Shown here: positions 1 through 9,414 of the stretch, in pieces
Position numbering within the stretch: the first letter of the stretch is position 1
How the letters are laid out: each line of letters begins with the position of its first letter
Assembly: GCA_038238115.1 (NCBI GenBank)
Contig: JBBRYB010000007.1
Coordinates: 62,001 to 126,000 of the forward strand
Source of the DNA: JBBRYB01 sp038238115
GTDB lineage: Bacteria > Actinomycetota > Actinomycetes > Propionibacteriales > Nocardioidaceae
Length of the DNA stretch: 64,000 nt
Reading direction: 5' to 3'
Made by a program: the position numbers and the translations under genes
The notes under the pieces: model-generated
Told to the model about the DNA's origin: nothing
The model's input: only the letters and a program-made list of their open reading frames with translations
The model's database searches: none

Positions 1-1
1 C

Positions 2-622
2 GCAGCCAGGCTGCACCAGCTCGGTCTGCGTACGGTCGGCGACATCGCACACACCCCGGCGGGGATCCTGCGAAGGGCGCTGGGGGATGTCTTCGGCACC
101 CGCCTGCACGCGATGGCATGGGGCGGGGACGAGCGCCGGGTCACCTCCCGACGCGGACCCGACGAACCCGAGCACAGCATCGGGTCCGACGAGACGTTCA
201 ACCGAGACGTCGACGACCCGGCCGTCGTGACCCGAGAGCTGCTGAGGCTCTCGCACAAGGTTGCCGCGCGGATGCGCTCGGCCGGAGTCAGCGGACGCAC
301 CGTCACCGTGAAGGTGCGGTTCAGTGACTTCACCACGATCACCCGCGCCCGCACCCTGCGTGACGCCACACATCTGACGACGCAGATCTATGCGACGGCG
401 GCCGACCTGTTCGCCGCCCTGGGGCTGCAGCGGGCCAGGATCCGGCTCGTCGGGGTCAGGGTCGAAGGCCTCGTCGATACCGCGACGGCGCCACGTCAGC
501 TCACGCTGGGCGAGCGGCTGCACGGCTGGGAGGACGCCGAGAGTGCCGTCGACCGGGTGGTAAACCGGTTCGGAGGCTCGGCAGTACGCCCGGCGGCCCT
601 CATCACCGACTCGCGGCCGTGA
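2..622 (+). CDS. dinB: DNA polymerase IV (Y family), C-terminal part
   Basis: This is the 3' part of a Y-family translesion DNA polymerase; the 5' end lies outside the window. The reading frame is open from the first bases and ends at a TGA at 620-622. The visible protein begins in the thumb with a helix-hairpin-helix-like segment (LHQLGLRTVGDIA) and continues into the little-finger domain, with the typical stretch VTVKVRFSDFTTITRARTL. The catalytic palm is not visible, so DinB versus another Y-family member rests on the little finger alone. The gene converges on the L,D-transpeptidase gene with only 19 bases between the stop codons. Confidence 0.85.
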   Translation, partial: AARLHQLGLRTVGDIAHTPAGILRRALGDVFGTRLHAMAWGGDERRVTSRRGPDEPEHSIGSDETFNRDVDDPAVVTRELLRLSHKVAARMRSAGVSGRTVTVKVRFSDFTTITRARTLRDATHLTTQIYATAADLFAALGLQRARIRLVGVRVEGLVDTATAPRQLTLGERLHGWEDAESAVDRVVNRFGGSAVRPAALITDSRP

Positions 623-633
623 CCCGGAGGGTC
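621..633 (+). terminator. weak hairpin between convergent genes
   Basis: GACCC and GGGTC form a 5-bp stem around a 3-base loop, overlapping the dinB stop and followed by CCTTTCC. It is a weak terminator candidate in a 19-base convergent gap, with no real T run. Confidence 0.25.
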
Positions 634-641
634 CCTTTCCG

Positions 642-1466
642 CTACTCGCTGGCGCGCTCCATCTGCTGGAGAGGCACCTTGTCCCAGGCCCCGTAGACAG
701 ACACGTTGAGCCGCTTGGTGGAGGTCAGCCGCCAGAGCTGGCGGGCGTCCTCGATGTACATGTTGATGCAGCCGTGGCTGTGACCCTCGAACGGGTCGAC
801 CATGAAGGGCGAGCCGTGGTAGGCCTGCCCCCCGTCGAAGAACTGCGCGTACGGCATGGGGCTGCCGAACGAGGTCGACACGTGGTCGATGTCGCGGTAG
901 TAGACGTGGCTATTGCCGAGCCGGGTCTCGATGCCGTACTCGCCGCCGCGGACGAGCCAGGCGTTGCGGAGGTTGCCGAAGTGCCACAGCGTGACCTGGT
1001 GCTGGGACCGGTCATAGCAGGCATGCCAGCCGGCGCTGTGGCAGATGCGGGGGACCATCGCCCGGTGCCGAATGGTGTCATGGATCAGATGCGCCCACGT
1101 GAGCTGGCCCGCGCGACCGGTGACCCGCAGCCCCTCCTTCTTCTGGTAGCGCTTGACAGCGGCCCGGGTGACCTTGCCGAAGTTGCCGTTGACACGGCTC
1201 TTCAACGCGTGAGCCCAGCTCAGCCGGTACTGCAGCTCCGTGACATGGTCGATGTCGTAGGCCGACGTGTCGGCGTCGCCGTACACAGTGGCCTCTCGGG
1301 CCCACTGCTGCATGCTGAAGCGGTGAGGATGCGGCGCCTGGGCGGTCGCGGACACGCCTGCAGGCTGTCCCGGGCTCGCCGACGAGACCAACGCCGGCGC
1401 CGCCGCGGTGAGACCGACTATCAGCGCGGCTGCGCTTACTACCCCGAGGAACTGCTTCACTGTCAT
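642..1466 (-). CDS. L,D-transpeptidase with peptidoglycan-binding domain
   Basis: This is a predicted secreted L,D-transpeptidase (YkuD family) of 274 residues, which would form 3-3 cross-links in peptidoglycan outside the membrane. A signal peptide begins MTVKQFLGVVSAAALIVGL. A peptidoglycan-binding type 1 domain follows at about residues 65-125 (RVNGNFGKVTRAAVKRYQ). The YkuD catalytic domain carries the motif SHGCINM, with the catalytic Cys near residue 233. I start at ATG 1466 because the signal peptide begins there; an upstream in-frame start at 1511 would add 15 residues before the signal peptide. No usable ribosome binding site is seen, and a TACGCT box lies 8 nt upstream, so the transcript may be leaderless. 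Substrate preference cannot be read from the sequence. Confidence 0.88.
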   Translation of the reverse strand: MTVKQFLGVVSAAALIVGLTAAAPALVSSASPGQPAGVSATAQAPHPHRFSMQQWAREATVYGDADTSAYDIDHVTELQYRLSWAHALKSRVNGNFGKVTRAAVKRYQKKEGLRVTGRAGQLTWAHLIHDTIRHRAMVPRICHSAGWHACYDRSQHQVTLWHFGNLRNAWLVRGGEYGIETRLGNSHVYYRDIDHVSTSFGSPMPYAQFFDGGQAYHGSPFMVDPFEGHSHGCINMYIEDARQLWRLTSTKRLNVSVYGAWDKVPLQQMERASE

Positions 1467-1474
1467 TCCGCCAT

Positions 1475-1480
1475 AGCGTA
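1475..1480 (-). promoter_or_regulatory. putative leaderless -10 box of the L,D-transpeptidase gene
   Basis: On the reverse strand TACGCT (TAnnnT) ends 8 nt before the ATG at 1466. There is no Shine-Dalgarno sequence at a workable distance, so transcription may start at or next to the start codon. Confidence 0.4.
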
Positions 1481-1539
1481 GTAGTGTCACCTGGCCATCC
1501 GGCGTTATCACGCAGCCGTGTCCGGGTGCGAACTACACT

Positions 1540-1591
1540 GACCATGACGCAGAGGTCACCAAATTGGTTGGGTGGGTTTCGCGTCATGGTC
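1540..1591. repeat. 11-bp perfect inverted repeat in a divergent intergenic region
   Basis: GACCATGACGC (1540-1550) and GCGTCATGGTC (1581-1591) are perfect reverse complements separated by 30 bases. They lie between the divergent L,D-transpeptidase and DUF3040 genes, and the right arm ends 8 bases before a possible -10 box (TAGACT, 1600-1605) for the DUF3040 gene. The likely role is an operator or a long-range hairpin; the sequence does not decide which. Confidence 0.5.
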
Positions 1592-1647
1592 CCCGCGCTT
1601 AGACTGACACAAAGACCCGACACGACCTCGTCGGCTGGAGGAAAACG

Positions 1648-2052
1648 GTGCCGCTCTCAGAAGAAGAGCAGCGTCTGCTTGAGCAGATGGAAGAAGCGCT
1701 CGCCGCGGAGGATCCCAAGTTCGTCTCGGCCTTGCGCGGAGCGTCGGCGCGCTCGCACCACAAACGATTGACGATTGCGGCCTGTGTCGGTTTCGTGGCC
1801 GGCGTTGCGGTGCTCATGACCGGTGCCGTGGTCGCGATCACTGTGTTGGCGGTTGCCGGGTTCGTCATCATGCTGGGCTCGGCGTACGTCGCCTTGAGCC
1901 ACTGGCGTCGGATGGGCGAGCCCGACCTGCCCGACAACGTCCGCCCGATCGGCCGGGGCGGCAAGGCCAACGGTCGTGCCGCCGCCCCTCGTCAGTCCGG
2001 TTTCATGAACCGGATGGAAGATCGCTGGCGTCGTCGTCGCGACGACTACTGA
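1648..2052 (+). CDS. DUF3040 small membrane protein
   Basis: This 134-residue protein begins with the DUF3040 signature PLSEEEQRLLEQMEEAL, a charged amphipathic N-terminus. Two adjacent membrane helices follow at about residues 42-88, then a basic tail (RWRRRRDDY). DUF3040 proteins are common in Actinobacteria and their function is unknown. The GTG start has a strong ribosome binding site, GGAGGA, at 1637-1642. The gene's last 50 bases overlap the 3' end of the opposite-strand transglutaminase gene. Confidence 0.85.
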   Translation: MPLSEEEQRLLEQMEEALAAEDPKFVSALRGASARSHHKRLTIAACVGFVAGVAVLMTGAVVAITVLAVAGFVIMLGSAYVALSHWRRMGEPDLPDNVRPIGRGGKANGRAAAPRQSGFMNRMEDRWRRRRDDY

Positions 2053-4393
2053 GCGGGCTACGACCGAAGCGACCGCGTCCTGGCCACGGCAGATCCCGAA
2101 CTCGGTCAGTGAGGCGGTTCCAGCCGATCCGTAGGTCGGGCATCAGCGACGACGGCCACAAGAAGGCTACTACCCGCTGAGAGGTGTCGCTGGCCCGCGA
2201 GATGACCGCCATCACCTCACGCGCGTCTTCCGCCGGGGTTGCGTCGGCGGCCAGGCTCGTCGCATAACGTGCCCGCTCGACACTGAGCGTGAGCCGGTTG
2301 AGCGCACGCTGCCCGTCGGCGTCTTCATGGAGGAACGGCGCGAGAGACCGCTCCCGCGCGCGGGGGGTCATCGAGCCGGTCCACGGCAGGCGAAGGTCGC
2401 GGACGTGGTCGCGCAGCTCTGTCCAGGCGGACTCGGCGGCGGTGGCGACATCCAGCGGCCGGCTCATCCGACTGCGGCGGACGCCTTGGCGCAGTCCGGC
2501 GGGCAGCAGCACAACGATGACGACCCCCAGCACCACGAGCCAGCCCCTCGACAGCAGCCCGCCCTGCCCACCGGAGGATCCGGAGGACCCCGCGGCTCCG
2601 AGGCTCGGGTCGCGTCCGCTGTTCTGCGGCTCGTTGAGAGTGTTTGCCCCTGAGGGCCGCGACTCACCGGGCCCGGTGGCTGTCTGGGTCGGATTCGTGG
2701 TGATCGGGGCGTAGGAGGGCAGCGGCGCGTCGGCTCGGGGGGTCGGCTCGAAGCGGACCCAGCCCACGCCTTGGAAGTAGAGCTCGGGCCACGAGTGCAC
2801 GTTGTGCGAGGTGAGCACGTAGTCGTTGCCGTCAGGCTCGGGCTGTAGGAAGCCTACGACCACCCGTGACGGTATCCCGAGCTGGCGCGCCATCATCGCC
2901 ATCGTGGCGGCGAAGTGCTGGCAGAAGCCTCGCCTCTTGTCGAGGAAGTCCGCCATCGCGTTGTAGCCGTAGCCGTAGCCCGCCGTCAGGTCGTAGATGA
3001 ACTGGCCGCGGTCGCGGAAGAAGCTCTGCAGCAGCACCGCCTGCTCATAGGGTGTGGTGGCGCCGGCAGTCACCGCTTGGGCGGTGTCCCCGACCACCGG
3101 GGGGACGTCTGCCGGCAGCTGACCGAAGCGGCGCATGATGTCGGCGGGAGGGGGTCCGGCGCGCTTCAGCTGCTCGATCGTCGGAGCGATCGTCGAGAAG
3201 GACACGTCGTACGACGATGCATCCGCGATCGCCCCGGTTCGGTGGGAGGCGACTGTTTGGTCAGCGATCACGTAGGCGAAGTCGGATCCAGCGCCGATGA
3301 ACCGGACGTCGAACGGCACCGGCAGCCAGGCGCTGTCCGAAGGGAAGTCGTTGGTCAAGGTGACGCTCATGGTTTGTGGCGTCGCGGCGACGTCTGGTGA
3401 CAGCCCGGTCGGTGGCGGCAGGACCGATCCCAGCGGGATCGTGCCGGAGAAGTCGAGCCCCTGGGTGGTCCACGCGTTGGGGCCGGGGGTGTCAAGCACA
3501 ACGAGCCGGAGGTACTCGGGGGTGGTGTCGCTGCTGATCTTGATTAGGTCGACGGGGTCCTTGCGGCGCAGGCTGTTTGCCAGGCTGACCATGGGATCTT
3601 CGAAGCTGAGCACCTGCCCGGGGCCGTCGCCCGGGCCGGAGCCGCGGCCACCGTCGAGCAGCGTCGAGGAGAAGGCGGGGATGAAGATCGGCAGGAACAC
3701 CGCGGCCGTCACGGCGAGCAATGAGACCCGGCGCCCCGTCGCGTTCAACCCGGAGGTGTCGATGCGAAGCGGGTCTGCGGCCGTGCTGGCGCGGCTCACG
3801 AGTCGGCCCCAGTGGGACAGCCGGTCCCGCTCGTCGGCCATCAACATGGCGATGAAGACGGCGGCTCCCGGCACGAAGGCGTAGAACGGGACACCTTCCG
3901 GAAGTGCGGCGACGGGAACCGTGTAGAGGGCGAGCAGCGGCAGTCCGGCGAGCGGCACCCGGCCGAGGCCGGCCGCCAGGAAGTCGACCAGGATCGCCAT
4001 CACGCAGATGGCGAATATCACCATCAGCAACAACCCAGCGTTGGGTGGTGCGGGCGCCGCGTACTTCTGGGCCACAGCGGAACCGGACGCGAGCACATGG
4101 TCGATTCCCCGAAACGTCGCGGCTGTGGGGAAGACCAGCCAGCGCTGGTGGTCGCCGAAGCGCAGCAGCAGAAGCTCCACGAGCGCCACCAATTGCGCCA
4201 GCACGACGACCACCGCGTGTGTGCGCACCGCTCGCAGAACCATCGCGAACGCCACGAGCAAGCCGGCGAAGAACGCACCCTGGACCAGGTAGCTCTTCTG
4301 GCTCAGCGCTGGAAAGAAGCTCAGGGACGTGGCCACCGTGGCGGCAAGGCCGAGCAGGGAGATCTGGTAACGCTCGGTGAAGCTCGTTTTCAT
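2003..4393 (-). CDS. TgpA-like membrane transglutaminase (DUF3488 / transglutaminase / DUF4129)
   Basis: This 796-residue polytopic membrane protein has about six N-terminal helices (DUF3488-type), then a large extracytoplasmic transglutaminase-like domain. The catalytic Cys lies in RRGFCQHFAATMAMMARQLG and the His in SHNVHSWPELY. Another membrane helix and a DUF4129-like cytoplasmic tail follow. The start at ATG 4393 overlaps the stop of the DUF58 gene by four bases (ATGA), so the two are translationally coupled; a longer frame to 4474 would run back into DUF58. MoxR - DUF58 - transglutaminase is a widespread three-gene operon of uncertain cell-envelope function. The 3' end overlaps the DUF3040 gene by 50 bases. 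Confidence 0.85.
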   Translation of the reverse strand: MKTSFTERYQISLLGLAATVATSLSFFPALSQKSYLVQGAFFAGLLVAFAMVLRAVRTHAVVVVLAQLVALVELLLLRFGDHQRWLVFPTAATFRGIDHVLASGSAVAQKYAAPAPPNAGLLLMVIFAICVMAILVDFLAAGLGRVPLAGLPLLALYTVPVAALPEGVPFYAFVPGAAVFIAMLMADERDRLSHWGRLVSRASTAADPLRIDTSGLNATGRRVSLLAVTAAVFLPIFIPAFSSTLLDGGRGSGPGDGPGQVLSFEDPMVSLANSLRRKDPVDLIKISSDTTPEYLRLVVLDTPGPNAWTTQGLDFSGTIPLGSVLPPPTGLSPDVAATPQTMSVTLTNDFPSDSAWLPVPFDVRFIGAGSDFAYVIADQTVASHRTGAIADASSYDVSFSTIAPTIEQLKRAGPPPADIMRRFGQLPADVPPVVGDTAQAVTAGATTPYEQAVLLQSFFRDRGQFIYDLTAGYGYGYNAMADFLDKRRGFCQHFAATMAMMARQLGIPSRVVVGFLQPEPDGNDYVLTSHNVHSWPELYFQGVGWVRFEPTPRADAPLPSYAPITTNPTQTATGPGESRPSGANTLNEPQNSGRDPSLGAAGSSGSSGGQGGLLSRGWLVVLGVVIVVLLPAGLRQGVRRSRMSRPLDVATAAESAWTELRDHVRDLRLPWTGSMTPRARERSLAPFLHEDADGQRALNRLTLSVERARYATSLAADATPAEDAREVMAVISRASDTSQRVVAFLWPSSLMPDLRIGWNRLTDRVRDLPWPGRGRFGRSPLSSRRDDDASDLPSGS

Positions 4394-5700
4394 GCGGGGA
4401 GCCCATCGGGCTGAGCGACCGTCTCGCGGACGAAGTCGCGACCCGGAGGCACGGCATTGCCGAGGTCGTTCCACAGCGTCGGCAGCCGGTCTGCTGGGTC
4501 AGCGACCACGACCGCCCAGCCCCGACGCCTCAGCGCGACGGCCTGCTCCTCGGCATCGGCCGAGCCGGCCCTGCTGTCCCGGAGGTCGCGCGCCGACCAC
4601 GCCGAGACGTCGAGCAGCAGCGCCAGCGCACGTGTCGCGCCGCCCCTGAGCCGCGAGAGCGCGGCGATGTCGGTCGCGGTGACCGCTCCCAGGACGGCGA
4701 CGACGAGTCCGCTCGAGTGATGCTCGGAGCCACCGGCCAGCTCGCGATGCGGCCTGGACTGGATCACGGCCAGCGAGTCGAGCAGGATCTGCACCTCGGC
4801 TGGCCCGCTGATCCCGCGGTCGTGCCAGCCGGCCTCGCCCCCGGTGGCCTCGTCGCTCAGCAGTCGCACGAGGAATTGCTGCGCGGCGAGGTGGGCACCG
4901 ATCGATGCCGTCGCGGAGACGGCGTACTCGAACGACGACGCGGGTCCGGACCCGCGGTGCGCACTCGCGCGGGTGTCGAGCAGTATGGTCGCGCGGCTTT
5001 GGTGGGGCTGCTCCTCTCGCCGCACCATCAGCTCGTCACTGCGGGCGGTGGACCGCCAGTGGATGCGGCGCAGGTCGTCACCCATCCGGTACTCCCGCAC
5101 GGTGACGTCCTCGGTCCCGGCGGCGGCGAACGCTCGTGGCCGGTTGTCGCCGGTGCCCGACCAGTCGCCGGACAACCGGATGGTCGGCAGGGGTACGACG
5201 GGGGGCGTGACGACCAGCGCGGCGCGACTCGTGAACGCGCGCGTCATCTCCACGAACCCGAACGGGTCGCTGAGTCTGACGGCGAGTGGGCCGATGCTGT
5301 AGCGGCCACGGACCTCCGAGCGCACCTGGTAGCCCATCGAGCGGTGCCAGCGTGGCCGGAGCTGGTCGATGACGAAGCGGGGACGGCTGCCGAGCAGGTA
5401 GGGCACCTGGTCCTCGAGCAGCATCAGGCCGGTGGGGATGCGCCCGGGGTTCTCCAGCTGAAGGGTCACGGTCGCGGTTTGCCCGACCTCCAGTCGCGAC
5501 GGCTGGATGTCACGTGAGCACGAGAGCAGGTAGCGGGACCGATGCGCGATCCACGCCGTCAGCACCGGTAGGGCGATGAGCAACAGACCGACGCGCAGCA
5601 GGTCCTTCTGACCGAGGGCAATCGCGCAGACAGCGCTTGTCACTCCGGCGGACAGGAATCCCCGGCCACGGGTGGTCAGCGTCGACAACGCGGCACGCAC
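4390..5700 (-). CDS. DUF58 domain protein
   Basis: This 436-residue protein starts with two membrane helices (about residues 15-50). A beta-rich middle follows, then a DUF58/von Willebrand A-like C-terminal region with the family motif REYRMGDDLRRIHWRSTAR. It is the middle gene of the MoxR operon: its GTG start lies 11 bases after the moxR stop and its stop overlaps the transglutaminase start. In the family, MoxR ATPases are thought to act as chaperones for VWA/DUF58 partners; that role is inferred here from context. Confidence 0.87.
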   Translation of the reverse strand: MRAALSTLTTRGRGFLSAGVTSAVCAIALGQKDLLRVGLLLIALPVLTAWIAHRSRYLLSCSRDIQPSRLEVGQTATVTLQLENPGRIPTGLMLLEDQVPYLLGSRPRFVIDQLRPRWHRSMGYQVRSEVRGRYSIGPLAVRLSDPFGFVEMTRAFTSRAALVVTPPVVPLPTIRLSGDWSGTGDNRPRAFAAAGTEDVTVREYRMGDDLRRIHWRSTARSDELMVRREEQPHQSRATILLDTRASAHRGSGPASSFEYAVSATASIGAHLAAQQFLVRLLSDEATGGEAGWHDRGISGPAEVQILLDSLAVIQSRPHRELAGGSEHHSSGLVVAVLGAVTATDIAALSRLRGGATRALALLLDVSAWSARDLRDSRAGSADAEEQAVALRRRGWAVVVADPADRLPTLWNDLGNAVPPGRDFVRETVAQPDGLPA

Positions 5701-5711
5701 GGGCTGAGGCC

Positions 5712-6683
<972 letters not shown>

Positions 6684-6965
6684 GTGTCTCCCTTGTGAGC
6701 CAGCGGCCGACCGCCTGGGTGCGCTCACGACCCGGATCTCAAATCTTGGCAACTCCGGACCGCTCATGCGATGACTCGCAGATAACGATGTGGTGACGCC
6801 CCGAGAGTCGACGGTGCGGCGCACACCCCGTGGCCGTCGCTGCGACCGTACCCCATCGGTGTGGCCGACAGGAGCCGATGCCGGATTCCGAGCCGGGACC
6901 GACGCCCGTCCGCTCGTGCCTAGGTCGAGACCGACCCCGAGAAACTCGGCGAATGGATGCTCTCA
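6684..6965. other. intergenic region between moxR and the MraZ box
   Basis: This is the left part of the 335-base gap between the divergent moxR and mraZ genes. It must hold the moxR promoter. I see no convincing -35/-10 pair, RNA gene or repeat here, and the open frames crossing it lack coding character. Confidence 0.5.
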
Positions 6966-7001
6966 GTGGGGCATTGTGGAGTAGGGTGGAGTGAAATGGA
7001 G
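6966..7001 (+). promoter_or_regulatory. MraZ box: four direct repeats at 10-bp period
   Basis: GTGGGG (6966), GTGGAG (6976), GTGGAG (6986) and ATGGAG (6996) begin exactly ten bases apart. A further GTGGGA lies at 7012, just before the mraZ start. MraZ is known to bind repeated TGGGN/GTGGNG elements upstream of its own gene, so this is the autoregulatory site of the dcw cluster. A possible -10 box (TAGGGT, 6982-6987) lies inside the array. Confidence 0.8.
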
Positions 7002-7018
7002 GAAGAAGGGGGTGGGAA

Positions 7019-7456
7019 GTGTTTCTCGGAACCCACACGCCCCGCCTTGACGACAAGGGTCGGCTGTTCCTCCCGGCGAAGTTCCGTGACCAACTGTCGG
7101 AGGGCCTGGTGTTGACGAGAGGGCAGGAACGGTGCGTCTGCGTGTGGCCCAGCGCCGAGTTCCGGTCCTACACCGAGGAGCTGCACCAGCGTCCCCTGGG
7201 GGACAAGCGCTCGCGCGACTACGGCCGCATGTTGTTCGCCGGCGCATCCGCGGAGTCGGCCGATCGGCAGGGCCGGATCACGCTTCCGCAGATGCTGCGC
7301 GACTATGCCGGACTCGACCGCGACTGCATCGTGATCGGTGCCGGGCGACTCGTCGAAATCTGGGACGCCACCGCCTGGGCCACCTACAGCACTGAGCAGG
7401 AGGCCGCGTTCGCGGACTGGTCGGAGGAGGTGCTGCCGACGGCTCCGGGCGTTTAG
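7019..7456 (+). CDS. mraZ: transcriptional regulator MraZ
   Basis: MraZ is the first gene of the dcw cluster and a ring-forming AbrB-like DNA-binding protein. The 145 residues hold two SpoVT/AbrB-type repeats, each with the DxKGR / DxQGR signature: LDDKGRLFLPAKFR near residue 10 and ADRQGRITLPQMLR near residue 81. The GTG start is preceded by a purine-rich stretch that belongs to the MraZ box and could also serve as ribosome binding site. It probably represses its own operon through the upstream repeats. Confidence 0.95.
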   Translation: MFLGTHTPRLDDKGRLFLPAKFRDQLSEGLVLTRGQERCVCVWPSAEFRSYTEELHQRPLGDKRSRDYGRMLFAGASAESADRQGRITLPQMLRDYAGLDRDCIVIGAGRLVEIWDATAWATYSTEQEAAFADWSEEVLPTAPGV

Positions 7457-7690
7457 TACCCCAGTCATCTTGTGGCGCACCGTCATCGCACAAGGTCGCG
7501 GCGTCGCACGTCGAGGCCTCCAGCCCGCCCCGAGCCTGCTGGCGCACCTTCCCCGGTGCCAGCCGACATCGAGGTGCGGGCGGGGACCTGGTCGTGCGAA
7601 CCGCACGAGCACACCAACCGCAGCAGCACCGAGCCGGTCCATCCGCAAGGCAGCACCGCGAATCCGCTGCCGGTCCACGAAGGGTCGAAT

Positions 7691-7888
7691 ATGCCACGTT
7701 GGGCAGTCACAGCGCCTGCCGACACCGCTTCCGAGGGCACTGCTCCTGCGCGCCCGGCCTCCGGCGACCGGCCGGCACGGCGGGTCCGTGAGGACGTCCG
7801 GGACGGTGTCGCGGTGTTCTGCTTCTCCCTGGGAGCCTCGACTCTGGTGGCTCTCGTTCTTACCCTGCTGCCGAAGCTGGCCGGCTGA
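7691..7888 (+). CDS. small single-span membrane protein between mraZ and rsmH
   Basis: This predicted 65-residue protein has a polar, Ala/Pro-rich N-terminus and one C-terminal membrane helix (FCFSLGASTLVALVLTLL). I chose ATG 7691 because AGGG lies upstream at a suitable spacing. The same frame is open back to a GTG at 7472, which would give 138 residues but has no visible ribosome binding site. The stop lies three bases before rsmH, so it is co-transcribed with the division genes. No family is recognised. Bases 7457-7690 otherwise show nothing. Confidence 0.6.
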   Translation: MPRWAVTAPADTASEGTAPARPASGDRPARRVREDVRDGVAVFCFSLGASTLVALVLTLLPKLAG

Positions 7889-7891
7889 GCC

Positions 7892-8845
7892 ATGACCACC
7901 CCGAGCCATGTGCCCGTGCTGGTCGACCGGGTTGTCGCACTCGTCGCGCCGGCGCTCGACGGCCCGGGCGCCGTCCTTGTCGACGCGACATTGGGGCTCG
8001 GCGGTCACACCGAGGCCATCTTGTCGCGCTGCCCGCGCGCGCGGGTGGTCGGTCTGGACCGTGACGGTCAGGCGCTGTCGCTCGCGGCTGTCCGACTGGC
8101 ACCGTTCGGGGAACGGACCACGCTGGTCCACGCGGTGTACGACGACATCGCCCAGGTCCTCGCCGACCTCGACCTGCCACACCTCCAGGGCGTGCTGTTC
8201 GACCTCGGGGTGTCGTCGATGCAGCTGGACGAGCGGGAGCGGGGCTTCGCCTATGCGCAGGACGCTCCGCTCGACATGCGGATGGACCCGTCGCGAGGTG
8301 TTACGGCGGCGGAGGTGCTGAACACCTATGCGCTGCACGACCTGGCCCGAGTGCTCTCCCGCTACGGACAGGAGCGGTTCGCGCGGCGAATCGCCGAGTC
8401 GGTCGTGCGGGAGCGGGAGGCGAGGCCGTTCGACACGAGCGCCCGGCTGGTGGAGCTGGTCCGCTCGGCCATCCCTGCTGCCGCCCGACGTACCGGTGGC
8501 AACCCCGCCAAACGTACGTTCCAGGCACTGCGCATCGAAGTCAACGACGAACTTTCGGTCCTCGAGCGCGCACTGCCTGCCGCGATCGCCACCTTGGCCG
8601 TCGGCGGTCGGATCGTCGTCTTGTCCTACCACTCTTTGGAGGACCGGCTCGCCAAGCGGCAGCTGGGCGAGCGGGCTCGGTCGACGGCGCCGCCGGACCT
8701 GCCCGTCGTCCCTGCTGGGCACGAGCCAGAACTCCGGCTGCTTACTCGGGGAGCCGAGAGGGCTGATGACGATGAGGTTGTTGCCAACCCCCGAGCCGCG
8801 TCGGTGCGGCTGCGGGCCGCCGAGCGCATCCGGGAGGTCGCGTGA
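7892..8845 (+). CDS. rsmH: 16S rRNA (cytosine1402-N4)-methyltransferase
   Basis: RsmH (MraW) methylates N4 of C1402 in the 16S rRNA P site using S-adenosylmethionine. The 317-residue protein starts with the family signature HVPVLVDRVV. It has the SAM-binding motif VDATLGLGGHTEAIL near residue 30, the conserved FDLGVSSMQLDERERGF, and the C-terminal RIEVNDEL and SYHSLEDR motifs. The length is normal for the family. It overlaps ftsL by four bases (GTGA). Confidence 0.97.
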   Translation: MTTPSHVPVLVDRVVALVAPALDGPGAVLVDATLGLGGHTEAILSRCPRARVVGLDRDGQALSLAAVRLAPFGERTTLVHAVYDDIAQVLADLDLPHLQGVLFDLGVSSMQLDERERGFAYAQDAPLDMRMDPSRGVTAAEVLNTYALHDLARVLSRYGQERFARRIAESVVREREARPFDTSARLVELVRSAIPAAARRTGGNPAKRTFQALRIEVNDELSVLERALPAAIATLAVGGRIVVLSYHSLEDRLAKRQLGERARSTAPPDLPVVPAGHEPELRLLTRGAERADDDEVVANPRAASVRLRAAERIREVA

Positions 8846-9414
8846 GCTCGCTTCTTGACCAGGCACGGGCGCGGGCGCTGCGCCCGGTGGCTTCCTTGCC
8901 ACGTCCCCGGCTCACGATCGTGCCGAAGTCGGCCGCCCGGTCGGCCAGAGTGCCGTTCGTGCTGCTCGTCGTGACGCTGCTGGCGGTGGGTCTGGTCGGG
9001 TTGCTGTTGCTCAACACCGCACTGCAGCAGGGCGCCTACACCGCGACGGGCCTGCGCGATCAGTCGCAGGCACTCGGGATCCGCCAGCAGAACCTTCAGA
9101 TGCAGGTGGCCGCGCTGCGTCAGCCGCAACGGGTCGCCCAGGAGGGCCTGCGGCTCGGCATGGTGCAAAACGACAGTCCGGCCTTCTTGTCGCTGTCGAA
9201 CGGCCGCATCATCGGGACGCCGATGGCCGGTGAGGCCGCGAAGAAGGTCGACGTGACGACCAGCGCCGATGGCGGTGCGGCTCACGCGAGCAAGGAGCGT
9301 CCCCTTCCGGCGGGGGCCAAGAACAGCCTGGCGACAGCGCCGGTGACGGTGCCGGCCCACCGGGCTGCGCGGCCGGCTCATCAGAACCAGCCACGAAAGG
9401 GACAGCGTCAGTGA
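8842..9414 (+). CDS. ftsL: FtsL-like divisome membrane protein
   Basis: This is a bitopic division protein of 190 residues between rsmH and ftsI, the fixed position of ftsL. It has a cytoplasmic N-terminus, one membrane helix at about residues 34-58 (FVLLVVTLLAVGLVGLLLL), a short coiled coil, then the motif QRVAQEGLRLGMVQ found in FtsL/septum formation initiators. The Ala/Pro-rich tail is longer than usual. It starts on the rsmH stop and ends on the ftsI start, both as GTGA overlaps. It is expected to act with FtsQ, FtsB and FtsI at the septum. Confidence 0.83.
   Translation: MSSLLDQARARALRPVASLPRPRLTIVPKSAARSARVPFVLLVVTLLAVGLVGLLLLNTALQQGAYTATGLRDQSQALGIRQQNLQMQVAALRQPQRVAQEGLRLGMVQNDSPAFLSLSNGRIIGTPMAGEAAKKVDVTTSADGGAAHASKERPLPAGAKNSLATAPVTVPAHRAARPAHQNQPRKGQRQ

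Noticed and set aside
6920..8902. 660-codon reverse frame over mraZ and rsmH
   Set aside because: It is an antisense shadow of two conserved genes with low-complexity Arg/Gly-rich translation.
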